Assembly (NCBI GenBank): GCA_015680685.1
Contig: MNCI01006063.1
Coordinates: 332,756 to 385,796, forward strand
DNA from: Gnetum montanum
Taxonomy: Eukaryota > Streptophyta > Gnetopsida > Gnetales > Gnetaceae
Length of the DNA: 53,041 bases
Direction: 5' to 3'
Below are positions 11,501 to 21,986 of this stretch, one piece after another (within the stretch, counting starts at the first letter, position 1; the number at the start of each line of letters is the position of its first letter). The notes below the pieces were generated by a model. The model saw only the letters and a list, made by a program, of their open reading frames with translations. It made no database searches and was not told where the DNA came from. The translations under genes were made by a program, and so were the position numbers.

Positions 11501-11659
11501 GGTGAACCATCCAAAAAACCCAATATGTCTAAATCAGCGGTTCCAAACAAAAACGATAAACCAACGATGCACGAAATAAAACTGTTGGGCCCGATGGACC
11601 AAGTCATTGCCCATAAACATACACCCAATAGCAAAGACCTAGCAATAGTCCTAACATAG
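8586..11659 (+). pseudogene. Element E gag, first copy (broken by stops)
   Basis: I take the start at ATG 8586 (MNTANTPATT). The order is: a basic stretch (RRSLRLQGR, about 8680), an acidic segment (8940-9010), a Pro/Gln-rich segment (9258-9662), a Gag core (9740-10210; VDFYHDDPISPSIPPLTLP, then MTRFKYNL, PLEPVQKFIQRW), a basic linker, the PLPMKPSQLFDHLLKARL motif (10495-10550), a zinc-binding segment FCNYHQCNGHGMDYC (about 10670-10715), and a run of peptide repeats of the form YVVRVPP (10950-11270). At least six in-frame stops and a frame change near 9930 break it. The motif set matches Gag of Tat-lineage gypsy elements, which forms the capsid. Confidence 0.85.
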
Positions 11660-11889
11660 GTCACACAAGCACTCAAACAAAAGAATACTTCATTGAGCTT
11701 ATATGACTTAGTTCTAACATCTCAAACACATCGCGAAGCTTTGGTACGCATGCTAACGTCTATCCCAGTAAGCGAGGACTTGCCTCCAAATGAACCTTGA
11801 ATTCATGCGGTAATGTACTCGCCCCAAGGGACAACTTCCAAACCATTAAGTTTCCATAACGATAACATCAAGGTGGATAAGAAACAGGG

Positions 11890-12188
11890 GAGATAACAAT
11901 AGCCCCTATGTTTATAACAATAAGAGTAAACCAATTCCAGATACATAGGGTCCACGTAGATGATGGAGCTACCACAAACGTAGTGCCATATCCAATCATT
12001 GAACAACTGTGGCTTACAGAGTTAATCAGACCAACTACCACCACATGCTTGAAATCATTCAGCGGGTCGTGTGTGATAGTTAAAGGCACCGTGACTTTAG
12101 ACTTCATAGTAGAGGATAAATTCCCCACATCCTCCGACTTCGTAGTAATCGATGAGATGCTAGGATTCAACCTAATATTGGGAAGGAC
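11890..12188 (+). pseudogene. Element E protease, first copy (3' truncated by tandem duplication)
   Basis: Retropepsin with the active-site motif VHVDDGATTNVVP (about 11950) and the end motif GFNLILGRT at 12165-12190. The gene then runs directly into the acidic segment of a second gag copy, because the duplication breakpoint falls here. The family protease cuts the Gag-Pol polyprotein. The usual alpha-Asp-x-Gly loop is present as DDG. Confidence 0.8.
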
Positions 12189-14788
12189 TACAGTAAATCC
12201 TCAACCAGAAGAGGAAGATGAGTTCGCTTCCCAATCTGAGCATGAAGACTCATATCATACCCTTAGCCCACAAACTTATATAAACCCATTGTTTCATCCA
12301 GGCACAGGGGAAATCATGTCCCTTAGATTCACCCAAGCGCAAATGCCTCCGCCAAAAACATCTGCACTTGTTCATGTTCCTCCTCCAAGCGACTCGTAAA
12401 TCAATACACTTTGTTTTGCTATTCTCCCAGCTGCAGCCGCAGGCCCATCCTCGCAAGTACCACCCCCTCAAAATAATGTCAGAGCAACCTTCTCGCCCCA
12501 AGTGATCGAGATGCCACATGTGATACCGGAATCTACGTCTGCGCACTATATTCCTCACATCCAAACGCACGGAGCCCCTTCCACCACTGTAACCCAACAA
12601 GTTCAGGGGGTTCTTACACAAAACATGACCGGGCAATGGGTAGCGATGGGTGCACAATCACATCAACCCCCTCAATACAACATGCCACCTCATAAAATTC
12701 CACCATTCAATATCCCTCAAGGACAACCACAGCAACAACAACCACTTACTCACAACATGCCACCCCTAATACCACCCGCTATAAAGATTCCACAAGTACA
12801 ACCACCGACCGCATAGCTTTTAGCCTTCCAACCTACTATTCAACAATCCAATCTATACAATGTACCACATCCCCAAGCTGCCACCTCACCTAGCGCTCAA
12901 GACTAGGCCGATGCTAAGAAACTAATGCAAGAACTAACTGACGAGGTCAAACACCTCAAAATAGCTACCGACGGAGAGTTGAAGGTAGTGGACTTTTACC
13001 ACGATGACCCCACCAGCCCTTCCATTCCACCCCTAACCTTACCTAAAGGTGTATCATTGCCTACGCTAACTAGATATAACTAGGAGATGAACCCCAATGC
13101 TAATGTGCATTACTCCAAGCATGGCCACATGCCACTTTGCGAGTGTTCCCCATGTTTTCCATGTTCCAGAGGAGTTGTTACATCAATTCGTGACCAGGTT
13201 CAAGTATAAATTGAAACCTAAAGTGACACTTGATAGCCTTATATAGGTTAAACAAGCACCTCTGGAACCCATAAAAAAATTCATCCAGAGGTGGAGTGTT
13301 TCTCTCAATGAGCTACACGAGCCGATCCCACAGACATATCTGCTCACCATTCTAAAGGGAGCTATTAACGACTTTTTCAAATCCAAGTTATATTATCTCA
13401 ATGCGCATAACCTTAATCAAGCCTTTGTACAGATTAAAAATATAGAGGAGGTGGCTCAAAATAGTCATGATCCTACGTATTTAGCCTTCAAAAATTAACA
13501 TAGTAAGAAAGATAAAGGAAAGGCTAAAACAACTATAGCGGAAATGCAACAAGAAAATGTGGCACAACAAAACAAACCGTCGGTGGCCCCTACTAATTAT
13601 ACTAAACCTACTCCCGCGACTGCACCGGAATTGTCTTCATCACAGAACCCAACACCGAACCATACAAGAAATTTTGAAAGGAAAGAACCTGCCCAATATA
13701 CGCCATTGCCTATGAAGCCATCCCAGCTTTCGACCAGCTCCTGAAAGCTAGGTTAATGAAACACAAACAATTATCCCCCACTGCTATCTAGAGACATGAT
13801 CGGTTCTGTCAACTCATTCAAAACCCAAGCTTGCAATGCTGGATGAGCCCCCAGTACCCAAAGGTTTTAGGATGGATCACTTCTGCAACTATCACCAAGG
13901 TAATGGGCATGGCACAGATTACTGTTTCACCCTGAAACAAGACATACAACGAATGATCGATAGAGGCCAAATCACTTTTGATGAGGCCAACCTAGTCCAA
14001 TTGCAGAACTAGGCTATGGGTATGTACAAACACCCTCTGAATGCCAAAGAGGCACCATACGTTATTAACACAATCTACCTAGATAACAAACCTGAAACGC
14101 CGAGCATTAACACTGTCTACTCTGACTATGAACAAAAAATGCCTGACAAGCCATTCGTAGTCCGTATTCCTCCCACTGCCTCAACATACATGCCTCAACC
14201 ATCATACGCCCCGTAAAAATCATATGTAGTGCACGTACCTCCAACCGCTACTTCCGCTAACTCACTAACACCTCCTATTCGGCCTGCCCCTTACGTAGTC
14301 CGAGTACAACCTGTCATCACAATAGCGGAGGTCCAACCTCTGCCTAAACCAACCCCATACGTCGTTAGGACACCTAAAAGTCCTAATGATTACCAATCCT
14401 CCACCTTGAAAATGCAAAGTAAATCCAGTTCTTATGTCATCAGGGTGCCTAGCCAGCCTTCTGCTCAACCACACCCTCATGCCATACACGAGAACGCTTA
14501 GCGGATAAGCTCATGCATGAATGCTTGGAGAAGGAGCGTCAACGGCTAGCTGTAGGACCACCTAAACCCACCCCGCTAAACGTGGTACCTATGATGCCAC
14601 CTAATAATCAACCAAACATGGGCTATGAGGGTGAACCATCCAAAAAACCCAATATGTCTAAATCAGCGGTTCCAAACAAAAACGATAAACCAACAATGCA
14701 CAAAATAAAACTGTTGGGCCCGATGGACCAAGTCATTGCCCATAAACATACACCCAACAGCAAAGACCTAGCAACAGTCCTAACATAG
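12189..14788 (+). pseudogene. Element E gag, second copy (duplicate, lacks the N-terminus)
   Basis: It begins in the acidic segment and has no start region of its own. It repeats the Pro/Gln-rich part (12502-12900), Gag core (12990-13390), PLPMKPSQL motif (about 13705), zinc segment (about 13880-13930, with the middle Cys codon changed) and the YVVR-type repeats (14150-14470). Deletions near 13100 and 14475 and more stops than the first copy show independent decay. No product can be expected without reading through from the first copy. Confidence 0.85.
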
Positions 14789-15018
14789 GTCACATAAGCA
14801 CTCAAACAAAAGAATACTTCATTGAGCTTATATGACTTAGTTCTAACATCTCAAACACATCGCGAAGCTTTGGTACGCATGCTAACGTCTATCCCAGTAA
14901 GCGAGGACTTGCCTCCAAATGAACCTTGAATTCATGCGGTAATGTACTCGCCCCAAGGGACAACTTCCAAACCATTAAGTTTCCATAATGATAACATCAA
15001 GGTGGATAAGAAACAGGG

Positions 15019-15327
15019 GAGATAACAACAGCCCCTATGTTTATAACAATAAGAGTAAACCAATTCCAGATACATAGGGTCCACGTAGATGATGGAGCTG
15101 CCACAAACGTAGTGCCATATCCAATCATTGAACAACTATGGCTTACAGAGTTAATCAGATCAACTACCACCACATGCTTGAAATCATTCAGCGGGTCACG
15201 TGTGATAGTTAAAGGCACCATGACTTTAGACTTCATAGTAGGGAATCAATTTCCCACATTTGCTGACTTCGTAGTAATCGATGAGATGCTAGGATTCAAC
15301 CTAATATTGGGAAGGCCTGCAGTAAAT
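15019..15327 (+). pseudogene. Element E protease, second copy
   Basis: This is the better preserved protease: VHVDDGAATNVVP near 15085, an open middle part, and GFNLILGRPAVN at the end (LGRP is the conserved flap-end motif). It is the ancestral 3' end of the protease gene. The sequence after 15336 belongs to nested element L, so the link to RT at 22000 is interrupted. Confidence 0.82.
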
Positions 15328-15590
15328 ATTATTTCAGCAACTACACATGATTCTTGTGGCAACATAACCATGCATCCTATCGGTGGTTCTTGTTTCTCTC
15401 TCCTTTAGTTTTTTTTCATGTTTTATCTCTCTCTATGTTTTCTATCTTTCTATCACTTGATCACATGGCTCTTTCCAGTTGAGACTATTCCTGGGTTTCC
15501 GTACCCATACAAGAGATGCCCTAGGCTATAGTCTCCTTAAACGAGTTTTTCCGGTGTTGGCATGACCAAAATTTATGCATCAACACCTTA

Positions 15591-15610
15591 TTGGCGCTAG
15601 AAGGAGGGCC
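15591..15610 (+). other. Primer-binding site of element L
   Basis: TTGGCGCTAGAAGGAGGGCC, five bases after the LTR end at 15585. It differs by one base from the site of host element E, so L could use the same primer tRNA as E and may be mobilised by E-like enzymes (inference). Confidence 0.7.
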
Positions 15611-15956
15611 TGAATTGACCATTTTTTTTCTCTTTTCCTTTTCAGTTGGGGGCTTGTCCTAACCATTTTTTTTTCTATTTTCCTTTTCGGTTGGAGGCTA
15701 AGTGTTGGTACCAACATGCCCATGCTTGGCATGGGGCCTTTGTTTTTTTTTAAAAGAAAGAAGAATAAAAAAAAAATATGGGTTACCCTAACCCTAAAAT
15801 TGGCTATAAAAAGCCATCAAGGTGATGGAGTTGGAGGCAGGAGAGGAGGAGAAGTTAGGCCAGGAAGCCCTAGGGTAGTGAGGCCAGGGCCGTGAAGCCA
15901 TGGACTGAACCTCCCCTTTTCTCTAGGTGGTTGGCAGTATGTGCGGCAACAACAAT

Positions 15957-16320
15957 TTGTAGTTCGTAGGGCATTGGTGATGTTTGATCGCAACTACACA
16001 TGATTCTTACGGCAACACAACCATGCATCTTGTTGGTGGATCTTCTTTCTATCTTCTTTTATTTCAGCAAATGGCATGTGGTGGACGGTGGATTTGTGCA
16101 TGATGTTTATGCAGTTGGCGGTTCGCAGGGCATTCATGATGTTTGATCGCAACTACACATGATTCTTGCGGCAACACAACGATGCATCTTGTCGGTGGAT
16201 CTTCTCTCTATCTTCTTTTATTTCAGGAAATGGCATGTGGTGTACGGTGGATTTGTGCATGATGTTTATGTAGTTGGTGGTCTGCAGGGCATTGGTGATG
16301 TTTGATCGCAACTACACATG
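15957..16320 (+). repeat. 159-bp tandem repeats inside element L
   Basis: The word GATCGCAACTACACATGATT occurs at 15986, 16145 and 16304, a spacing of exactly 159 bp. The units contain TCTTCTTTTATTTCAG and GGTGGATTTGTGCATGATG. The last unit runs into the start of the 3' LTR, so the array seems to have grown from the U3 boundary. Confidence 0.85.
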
Positions 16321-16556
16321 ATTCTTGTGGCAACACAACCATGCATCCTGTCGGTGGTTCCTGTTTCTCTCTCCTTTAGTTTTTTTTCATGTTTTATCTC
16401 TCTCTATGTTTTCTATCTTTCTATCACTTGGTCACATGGCTCTTTCCAGCTGAGACTATTCCTGGGTTTCCATACCCATACAAGAGATGCCCTAGGCTAT
16501 AGTCTCCTCAAACGAGTTTTTCCAGTGTTGGCATGACCAAAATTTATGCATCAACA

Positions 16557-17155
16557 ACATCAAAATAAGAAAAATAAAAAAAATACTAAAATAATAACAA
16601 CGCAACTGTTCGAAATGACATTAAACTACAACTGGTCCGAAATGACGTTAAACTACAACAAGTCCAAAAAGACATTAACTTCATTCCAAGTTTGGAATGA
16701 CGTTAAACTATCATGTCCGCAACGACACAAAACTAGCCATGATCAGAAATGGTCGGTCAACCGAGAAATCCACCCGTGTCATTTAAAATGTTCCTCGCTT
16801 ACGCTGGGGCCCAAAAATGGCCTTAAACTATGCATGTGGCCTGAAATGGCCTTAAACTACGCATGTGGCCCGAAATGGCCTTAAACTAGATCATCCACCT
16901 ATACTTTGTTTTCCTCTTTCGTTTATCATTACACTCCGATTTATAATTACATCCGTGCATTATACTTAAACCACAAAAAACAAACCAAAATATTTTACAC
17001 TGTTGTGTCATGTTTGCAATTAAACTCAAAATCAACAAAAATATTTTATATATGAAATGATGTACAAGTACAAGATTTAACTGGTTTCATTCATCTCAAT
17101 TTACAATTCCCGTATAAATTTGAGTCAAAAATAAAAAAAACTAAAAAAACTAAAA
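16557..17155. repeat. Non-coding stretch with GACGTTAAACTA-type repeats
   Basis: 16600-16890 carries about nine diverged copies of a short word (GAAATGACGTTAAACTAC, GAAATGGCCTTAAACTA). 16890-17155 is AT-rich and forms the region downstream of the stop codon of the antisense gene, with oligo(dT) on the minus strand just after it. No gene is seen. Related words recur at 21910-21985 and 25540-26065. Confidence 0.65.
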
Positions 17156-20100
17156 CTAAACATCTGGGATGGGAGGGTTGTCCCCTTTGGACCCACTAGC
17201 ATCATGGGCCCTTGCTCCACTGGGGCCAGCTTCTTGGACATCGTCATCACCTTGTTCCTGAAAACGCAAAAGAAACAATCAATATAAGGACAAAAAAAGA
17301 CTTTCAAATATTATACAGTGAATGAATGTCATGATAATGAAATGCTTACCGTAGGGGATCCCCCTAAACCGAATTCCAGCTGGTAAAGGATTTCCTCTTC
17401 TGAGACACTTGTCCAATCAGTTCCATCAAGGCCTAGGTCAACATCTGTCAAGGCCTTCCCCTTATCAACGGCTGACCAGGTAGGACGCTTTAAAGGGAAT
17501 TCACCCACTGAAATCTCCCTAAATGTGGTTATAATCACCCTTGTAGGTGACTCCATCTCAACAGTTGTGTTTTGATCAAAGGTATCAAAAGCAGAGCACA
17601 GACCCAAACCCTCCACAAACATTTCCAGTTGACGCTTTTCAATGGATACTTCCTTTAACGATTTCTTGTAATGATGTTTGTGGTTCTTTTCATCCTGATC
17701 CCATTTGCATACCTTGGAAGAAAAAGCTTTCCAATCTTGATACTTGAGGTTCAGTAGATCTATTTGGACCTTGCACTTCACTAGTCTCCTAGTCAGTGAC
17801 GCGTGACGATTGAGCAGATTCCAATACCTGGTATACATGACCTCGGAAGTTCGCCAAGAGTGATCACCACTTAGTTTAGTAGAGGTGAACTCATACCGAG
17901 CCTTGAGATCATCACGTTCAACTAACAACTTGGAGACTTCCTTCTCCTTTGCTTGAATCTGCAACCACAACTGTTTGACGGAATGCCTACAGGTCAACAG
18001 CAACTTGGTGTTGTGAACAAGACCCTCCGCCACCTCCTCATAAACAGGCCTTGGCACCTGCTTGACTTCTGGGGATAATGTGGGCAAACTCTCTATGCTA
18101 ATTATCTCAGAAGGATCCCACCTCAGTTTGACACCTATACACATGAAAAGGACAAACGCTAAAGCGACAAAAATAGGGTGTGAAACTCCAAAGCTGCAAA
18201 TAATTTGAAACATTCATACCTATCTCAGGGTGGGCTTCCTGAATTCGTTCAACAACTTCCTCGGCGAAGCCAGCCACAAAATCCATCTTACTTGGCATTT
18301 CAGTCCAAGTAAATGGTCCATGCATGCAAGACGGACTAACCTCCACGGTCCTTTCAGGGGGAACGATTTTCATGGGCACATCCAACCGCATCGTCCTGGT
18401 TTCACTGCCTTCGTCTGGAAGAGATAAAAATACAAAAGTAAAATGCCATGGAAACAACAACTAACGAAGCAAAATAAAACAAAATAAAAGAAAACATACC
18501 GTGTTCTTTGTCCCCTTCTAGGGGTTCTCCTAAGTCCAGCTTTCCCTTAAGGAAACTCCTGAACATTTCATCGACACCACTCTGGTCATCCACCAGCTCG
18601 ATTTCTATGGTGTCTTCCCTCAGCTCTTCCGTTCCTCCTCCCTAATCTTTCTCCACGTCTTCCTCCTCAGTATTTAGCTCCGTGTTAGTTTTCTCCTCTT
18701 CAATAATAGTCTCTAATTCCTGCCTCCTCACTTCTCGGGTCAAGTCTGAAGGCATCAGTGGGATGTAAGTGATCAAAGTAAAAATTATGAATAAGACAAA
18801 AATCACAAAGCAACAAGTGCACTAAGTTTACTTACCTCGGGCAGGCATCTTGAACTGTATACACTTAACCTGTGGCTTGTCCACATTTGAGGCCTCCTTG
18901 CTTGAACGTTCACTCTTTGTCAGCTTCGACATGGCCTTGCCAATGGTTTCTTTGATGATCCGTTCTGCTCTTTTCGTAGTATAAGACACATCGTCTGGTT
19001 CCAACCCCACACTGTCATGTGTGTGAATTGAGGTACTAGATGATCCCCTTGTTGTGATAGATACGGATTCATCAATTCCCTCAGGCGCATCTTGGGACTT
19101 GGCTATTTCAAACAAGTGGTTGATCCATGGGCGGGATAATTGACCTCGGTCTTGTAGAACATACTTGTCGTCCAAACGAACCACCAGGAACTCGACTAAG
19201 CGGAAAAGATAATTGACAAAGAATGCAAAGGTAAAGTGAGACTACACCTCGACATTCGAGCTCAATCGCACTATCTCTTTGTAAAGGCCCGACAACAAAA
19301 ATTGGGCCCAGTTATAGCGCATGCCGGTTTCTAGGACGGTTCGCATAATACGTACAGCTTCAACCCCAAGGCTCCACACCTGGGAAAGGGATTTAGGAAA
19401 TACACGTGCCCTAAACAGGGGATATAATTCATTCACCTCCTCAACCTTTGCCTTCCCCTACATAGGGAATCCCTTGGCACCCTTGGAAACACCCAACCAG
19501 TCCTCTAATTCACGAACCGTATGGAGCTCTTTATGAGCCCTATCTAAAACTACATTTATACCATCTGCCGGTACACCAAACAAGTTTGAAAAAAATTTAG
19601 GTGATAGATGGAAAACTATCTTAACACCCTTAATCCGGGTGCTGTAGTAAGAGACAGACTCATTGAAGGAATCTACGATCCCGATCATTTTTGCTATTGA
19701 CACATCAGGGATCGGGGTCGTAAAGAGCTCTATAAGGCTAGCATTATCTAAACAAGGAACGATGGATGGCAGGGCACAAGTGTGCAACCATTTTTGAGCC
19801 TTGCTGAGCTCCCCAAACTTCATTGATAGGGTAGTCTTAGTTCATCTGGTTGCAATAGGGTCTCCGCCAGGAGGAACATCAACTGTAGATATAATTCGAA
19901 ATCATTATATCAATATAACCCCCTGGCAGTCGAACAAACATGTTAAAACATCTAGAAAATACTATCATTTACCTTCAGTTGTGGACTTAGATGTGCTACC
20001 CAACTCTGATTCATGAGGAAAGATTTGTCCCTTATGTGACCAATCTCCATGCAACCATCGACGAGCTTGGCACATTTCGAACGCTCTAGAGAACTATTTG

Positions 20101-21531
20101 TGGAACTGGACGATATCACCCTTGGTTTGAGCTAATACAGCTCCACGAAGGGTGGGACCCATCATAAAGGTCTCTAGAGTGGTATGAGCTAGAGCGAGCC
20201 CATCATCCTCAACGCATGTTCCGTCTGGGTTGACTTTAGACCTACAAATGAACAGGTGTCAAAACAAAAGCAAATGCCAAACGATGAAAAGAAACAACAA
20301 GCTTAAATGATCCTACCTATCCACTCGGTACACTATGCTAGGAGGGTTTTGGAACAGCGTATGCGCACGCATGGCTAAGAACAAAGTGTTGTTGAGATAG
20401 TCCTACCCTCGCGGCAGTTGGACCCACACATGCGCCAACGGACGTGTAGACCTGGGCCCTTTGGAAGAACCGTTCTCATTTACAAGTGGCCCCTCGTCGA
20501 TGTCTTCCATGAAGACCATGACACCCTCTGTGGCTCCCGGCAGCATGGCCTCAAGCATGCTCCGTGCCACCAGTTCACTTAGGTGCGACCAGATAACTAC
20601 TTTGAACCTGTCTAGCATGAAGGCCAAGAATTCACATGCACCTTCTATGAACCAGACTCCATTGTTATCAACAGTTAGATCTGGGGTAGGTTCATCAGCC
20701 TTAATGGGGCCAAACCATGTGAGTACCCCAACTAGCTCGACAACCAAGAGAAAAGGTTCAGTGTCACTGCAGGTAGCCAAAACGCCACTGTAAATTAGCC
20801 ATACAAAACTTCATATTATAGGCCAACACTTAGAAAAATTAATATTTACGCTCGGCGTATATGCTGCCTAACCTAGCGTATACACTGTCAAAATTGTTTA
20901 CGCTCTACCTAACATGGCGTATACATCGTTGAACAAACTATTTACCCCCAGCGTATACGCCGCAAAAACCCGTAGCGTATACGCTATAAAAGACTCCAGC
21001 GTATACGCTGCGTAAATAGTATACGCTGTGTAAATAGTCTACGTTGAACACTATGTAAATAGTCTACACTAGACACCATAAGCAAACAGTTGGCGTATAC
21101 ACTGATAAAATCGTCTACGCTTCATGCCGGAAGTTTGTTTACGCTGTGCATTGATAAAACAATTATGCTACAAACAACTTAGGCTATGTATAGTATACGC
21201 TCAGCATATAGAAACCCTCTACGCTATCTGTCTATGCTGACTGTCTACGCTGGGCGTATACGCCAAGGAAATTTTCTACGCTATCTGTCTACGCTATCTG
21301 TCTACGCCGGGCGTATACGCCGAAACCCTCTACGCTGACTGTTTACGCTAAGAAAATGGTACAGATGAAAATAACTAATAGAGATAGGATTAGAGCCTAC
21401 CTATGTGAAGATCCAGGCCATGATGGAACCCTTGGCCTGGGCAGACATTGCAGCATGGCCTCGCTCTCCTCCGCGAAGGTCAAGTCAGGTTCCTTCCTCC
21501 CCTGGCCTTCCACTTCCTTGCCTTTGCTCAT
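17156..21531 (-). pseudogene. Antisense nine-exon gene inside element E; FCP1/HAD-like domain plus coiled coil; five premature stops
   Basis: Minus-strand exons: 21531-21401, 20766-20317, 20241-19973, 19882-19248, 19190-18836, 18745-18500, 18414-18220, 18134-17350, 17257-17156. All eight introns are GT..AG and every exon junction keeps phase; the sum is 3168 nt (1055 codons plus TAG). The start is MSKGKEVEG. Exons 2-3 resemble an FCP1/NIF HAD phosphatase domain (LLVVELVGVLT, FKVVIWSHLS, NNTLF, QNPP), but the catalytic Asp positions are replaced. Exon 4 has HLSPKFFSNLFGVPADG and is reminiscent of retrotransposon-carried plant domains. Exons 5-6 are acidic and Ser/Thr-rich; exon 8 is a long charged coiled coil. 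Stops lie at 20405, 20096, 19844, 19460 and 18644 (first base, minus strand), each one C-to-T change from Gln or Arg. Intron 4 is only 57 bp and the least certain. Whether this is a captured host gene or an old extra gene of the lineage is undecided. Confidence 0.78.
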
Positions 21532-21790
21532 CTCGGCATCCTCTACATTGGGATTGATAGATTTACACTTTGATCTTTATGCCTATGCTGAGCCTCTACG
21601 CCGGAGTCTGAGTCTCTACGCTGACGCTTGAACCTCTACGCTCTGCGTTTATGCTGAGGTTTAGTCGTTTACGTCTATGCTCAGGGTTTGGGTTTTACGC
21701 TTACGCTCACGCCTATGCTTATGCCAGGGTTTGGTTTACTCTTACGTTGGGTCTTCTACGCTGAGGATTTACACTCGCTGAAAATTCAAT
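20840..21790 (-). repeat. GCGTATACGC-type repeats in the 5' UTR and first intron of the antisense gene
   Basis: 20840-21350, almost the whole first intron, is built from GCGTATACGC, GTCTACGCT and similar words. 21580-21790, the predicted 5' UTR, has many CAGCGTAGAG-type words. The vocabulary is that of the LTR array and leader of E. The intervening exon 1 (21401-21531) has none of it and reads as normal coding DNA. Confidence 0.8.
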
Positions 21791-21812
21791 AATGTGAAAA
21801 ATGAACCCCCCC

Positions 21813-21821
21813 CTTTATATA
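21813..21821 (-). promoter_or_regulatory. TATA box of the antisense gene
   Basis: The minus strand reads TATATAAAGGGGG at 21821, about 290 bp upstream of the ATG at 21531. It is preceded by GC-rich CCGCC repeats. It points away from the plus-strand pol gene of E and towards exon 1, so the antisense gene seems to have its own promoter. The predicted start is near 21790. Confidence 0.6.
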
Positions 21822-21986
21822 GCGCTCCGCCGCTGCCACCGCCGCCACCTTCCGGTTTGCCTCTTTTTGTCTTTTTTCACTCATTTTAATCAAAATTTGC
21901 TCANTCTTAAACTACCACCTGCAGCCCGGTAAGGCCTTAAACTGCTATGCGTCCCGGTGTGACGATAAACCACCATTATGCACATG
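21822..21986. other. Spacer between the antisense promoter and RT of E
   Basis: GC-rich CCGCCGCTGCCACCGCC at 21827-21850 (upstream of the antisense TATA), then a T-rich stretch with one unresolved base at 21904, then three copies of a CTTAAACT or GATAAACCA type word (21907-21975). No gene is seen. Confidence 0.5.

Larger units (their letters stand above)
8945..15317 (+). repeat. Tandem duplication of gag-protease in element E (two units of about 3.2 kb)
   Basis: Unit 1 is 8945-12188 and unit 2 is 12189-15317. They are near-identical along their length, with substitutions and small deletions in unit 2 (about 20 bp near 13100; about 100 bp near 14475). The word TGCAGTAAAT stands at the start of unit 1 (8945) and after unit 2 (15318), with TACAGTAAAT at the unit junction (12189). 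This places the crossover in a 10-bp microhomology between the gag 5' part and the protease 3' end. Confidence 0.9.
15337..16556 (+). mobile_element. Element L: TRIM-like short LTR element nested in E (about 1.2 kb)
   Basis: Two direct repeats of 249 bp (15337-15585 and 16308-16556), each ending TTTATGCATCAACA, with a primer-binding site right after the first one. The roughly 700-bp interior codes for nothing recognisable: pyrimidine-rich stretches at 15620-15690, an A-rich stretch at 15760, and a tandem array. The size, paired LTRs and absence of gag/pol fit a terminal-repeat retrotransposon in miniature. The exact LTR start is unclear because the first 50 bp also occur in the internal array; no clear target duplication was seen. 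Confidence 0.72.

Noticed and set aside
16318-16536. 72-codon open stretch in the 3' LTR of L
   Set aside because: The same frame exists in the other LTR and is pyrimidine-rich LTR sequence; no domain.
17547-17747. Plus-strand open stretches across 17500-20800 (for example 17547-17747, 20461-20793)
   Set aside because: They are shadows of the minus-strand exons, with biased composition and no motifs.
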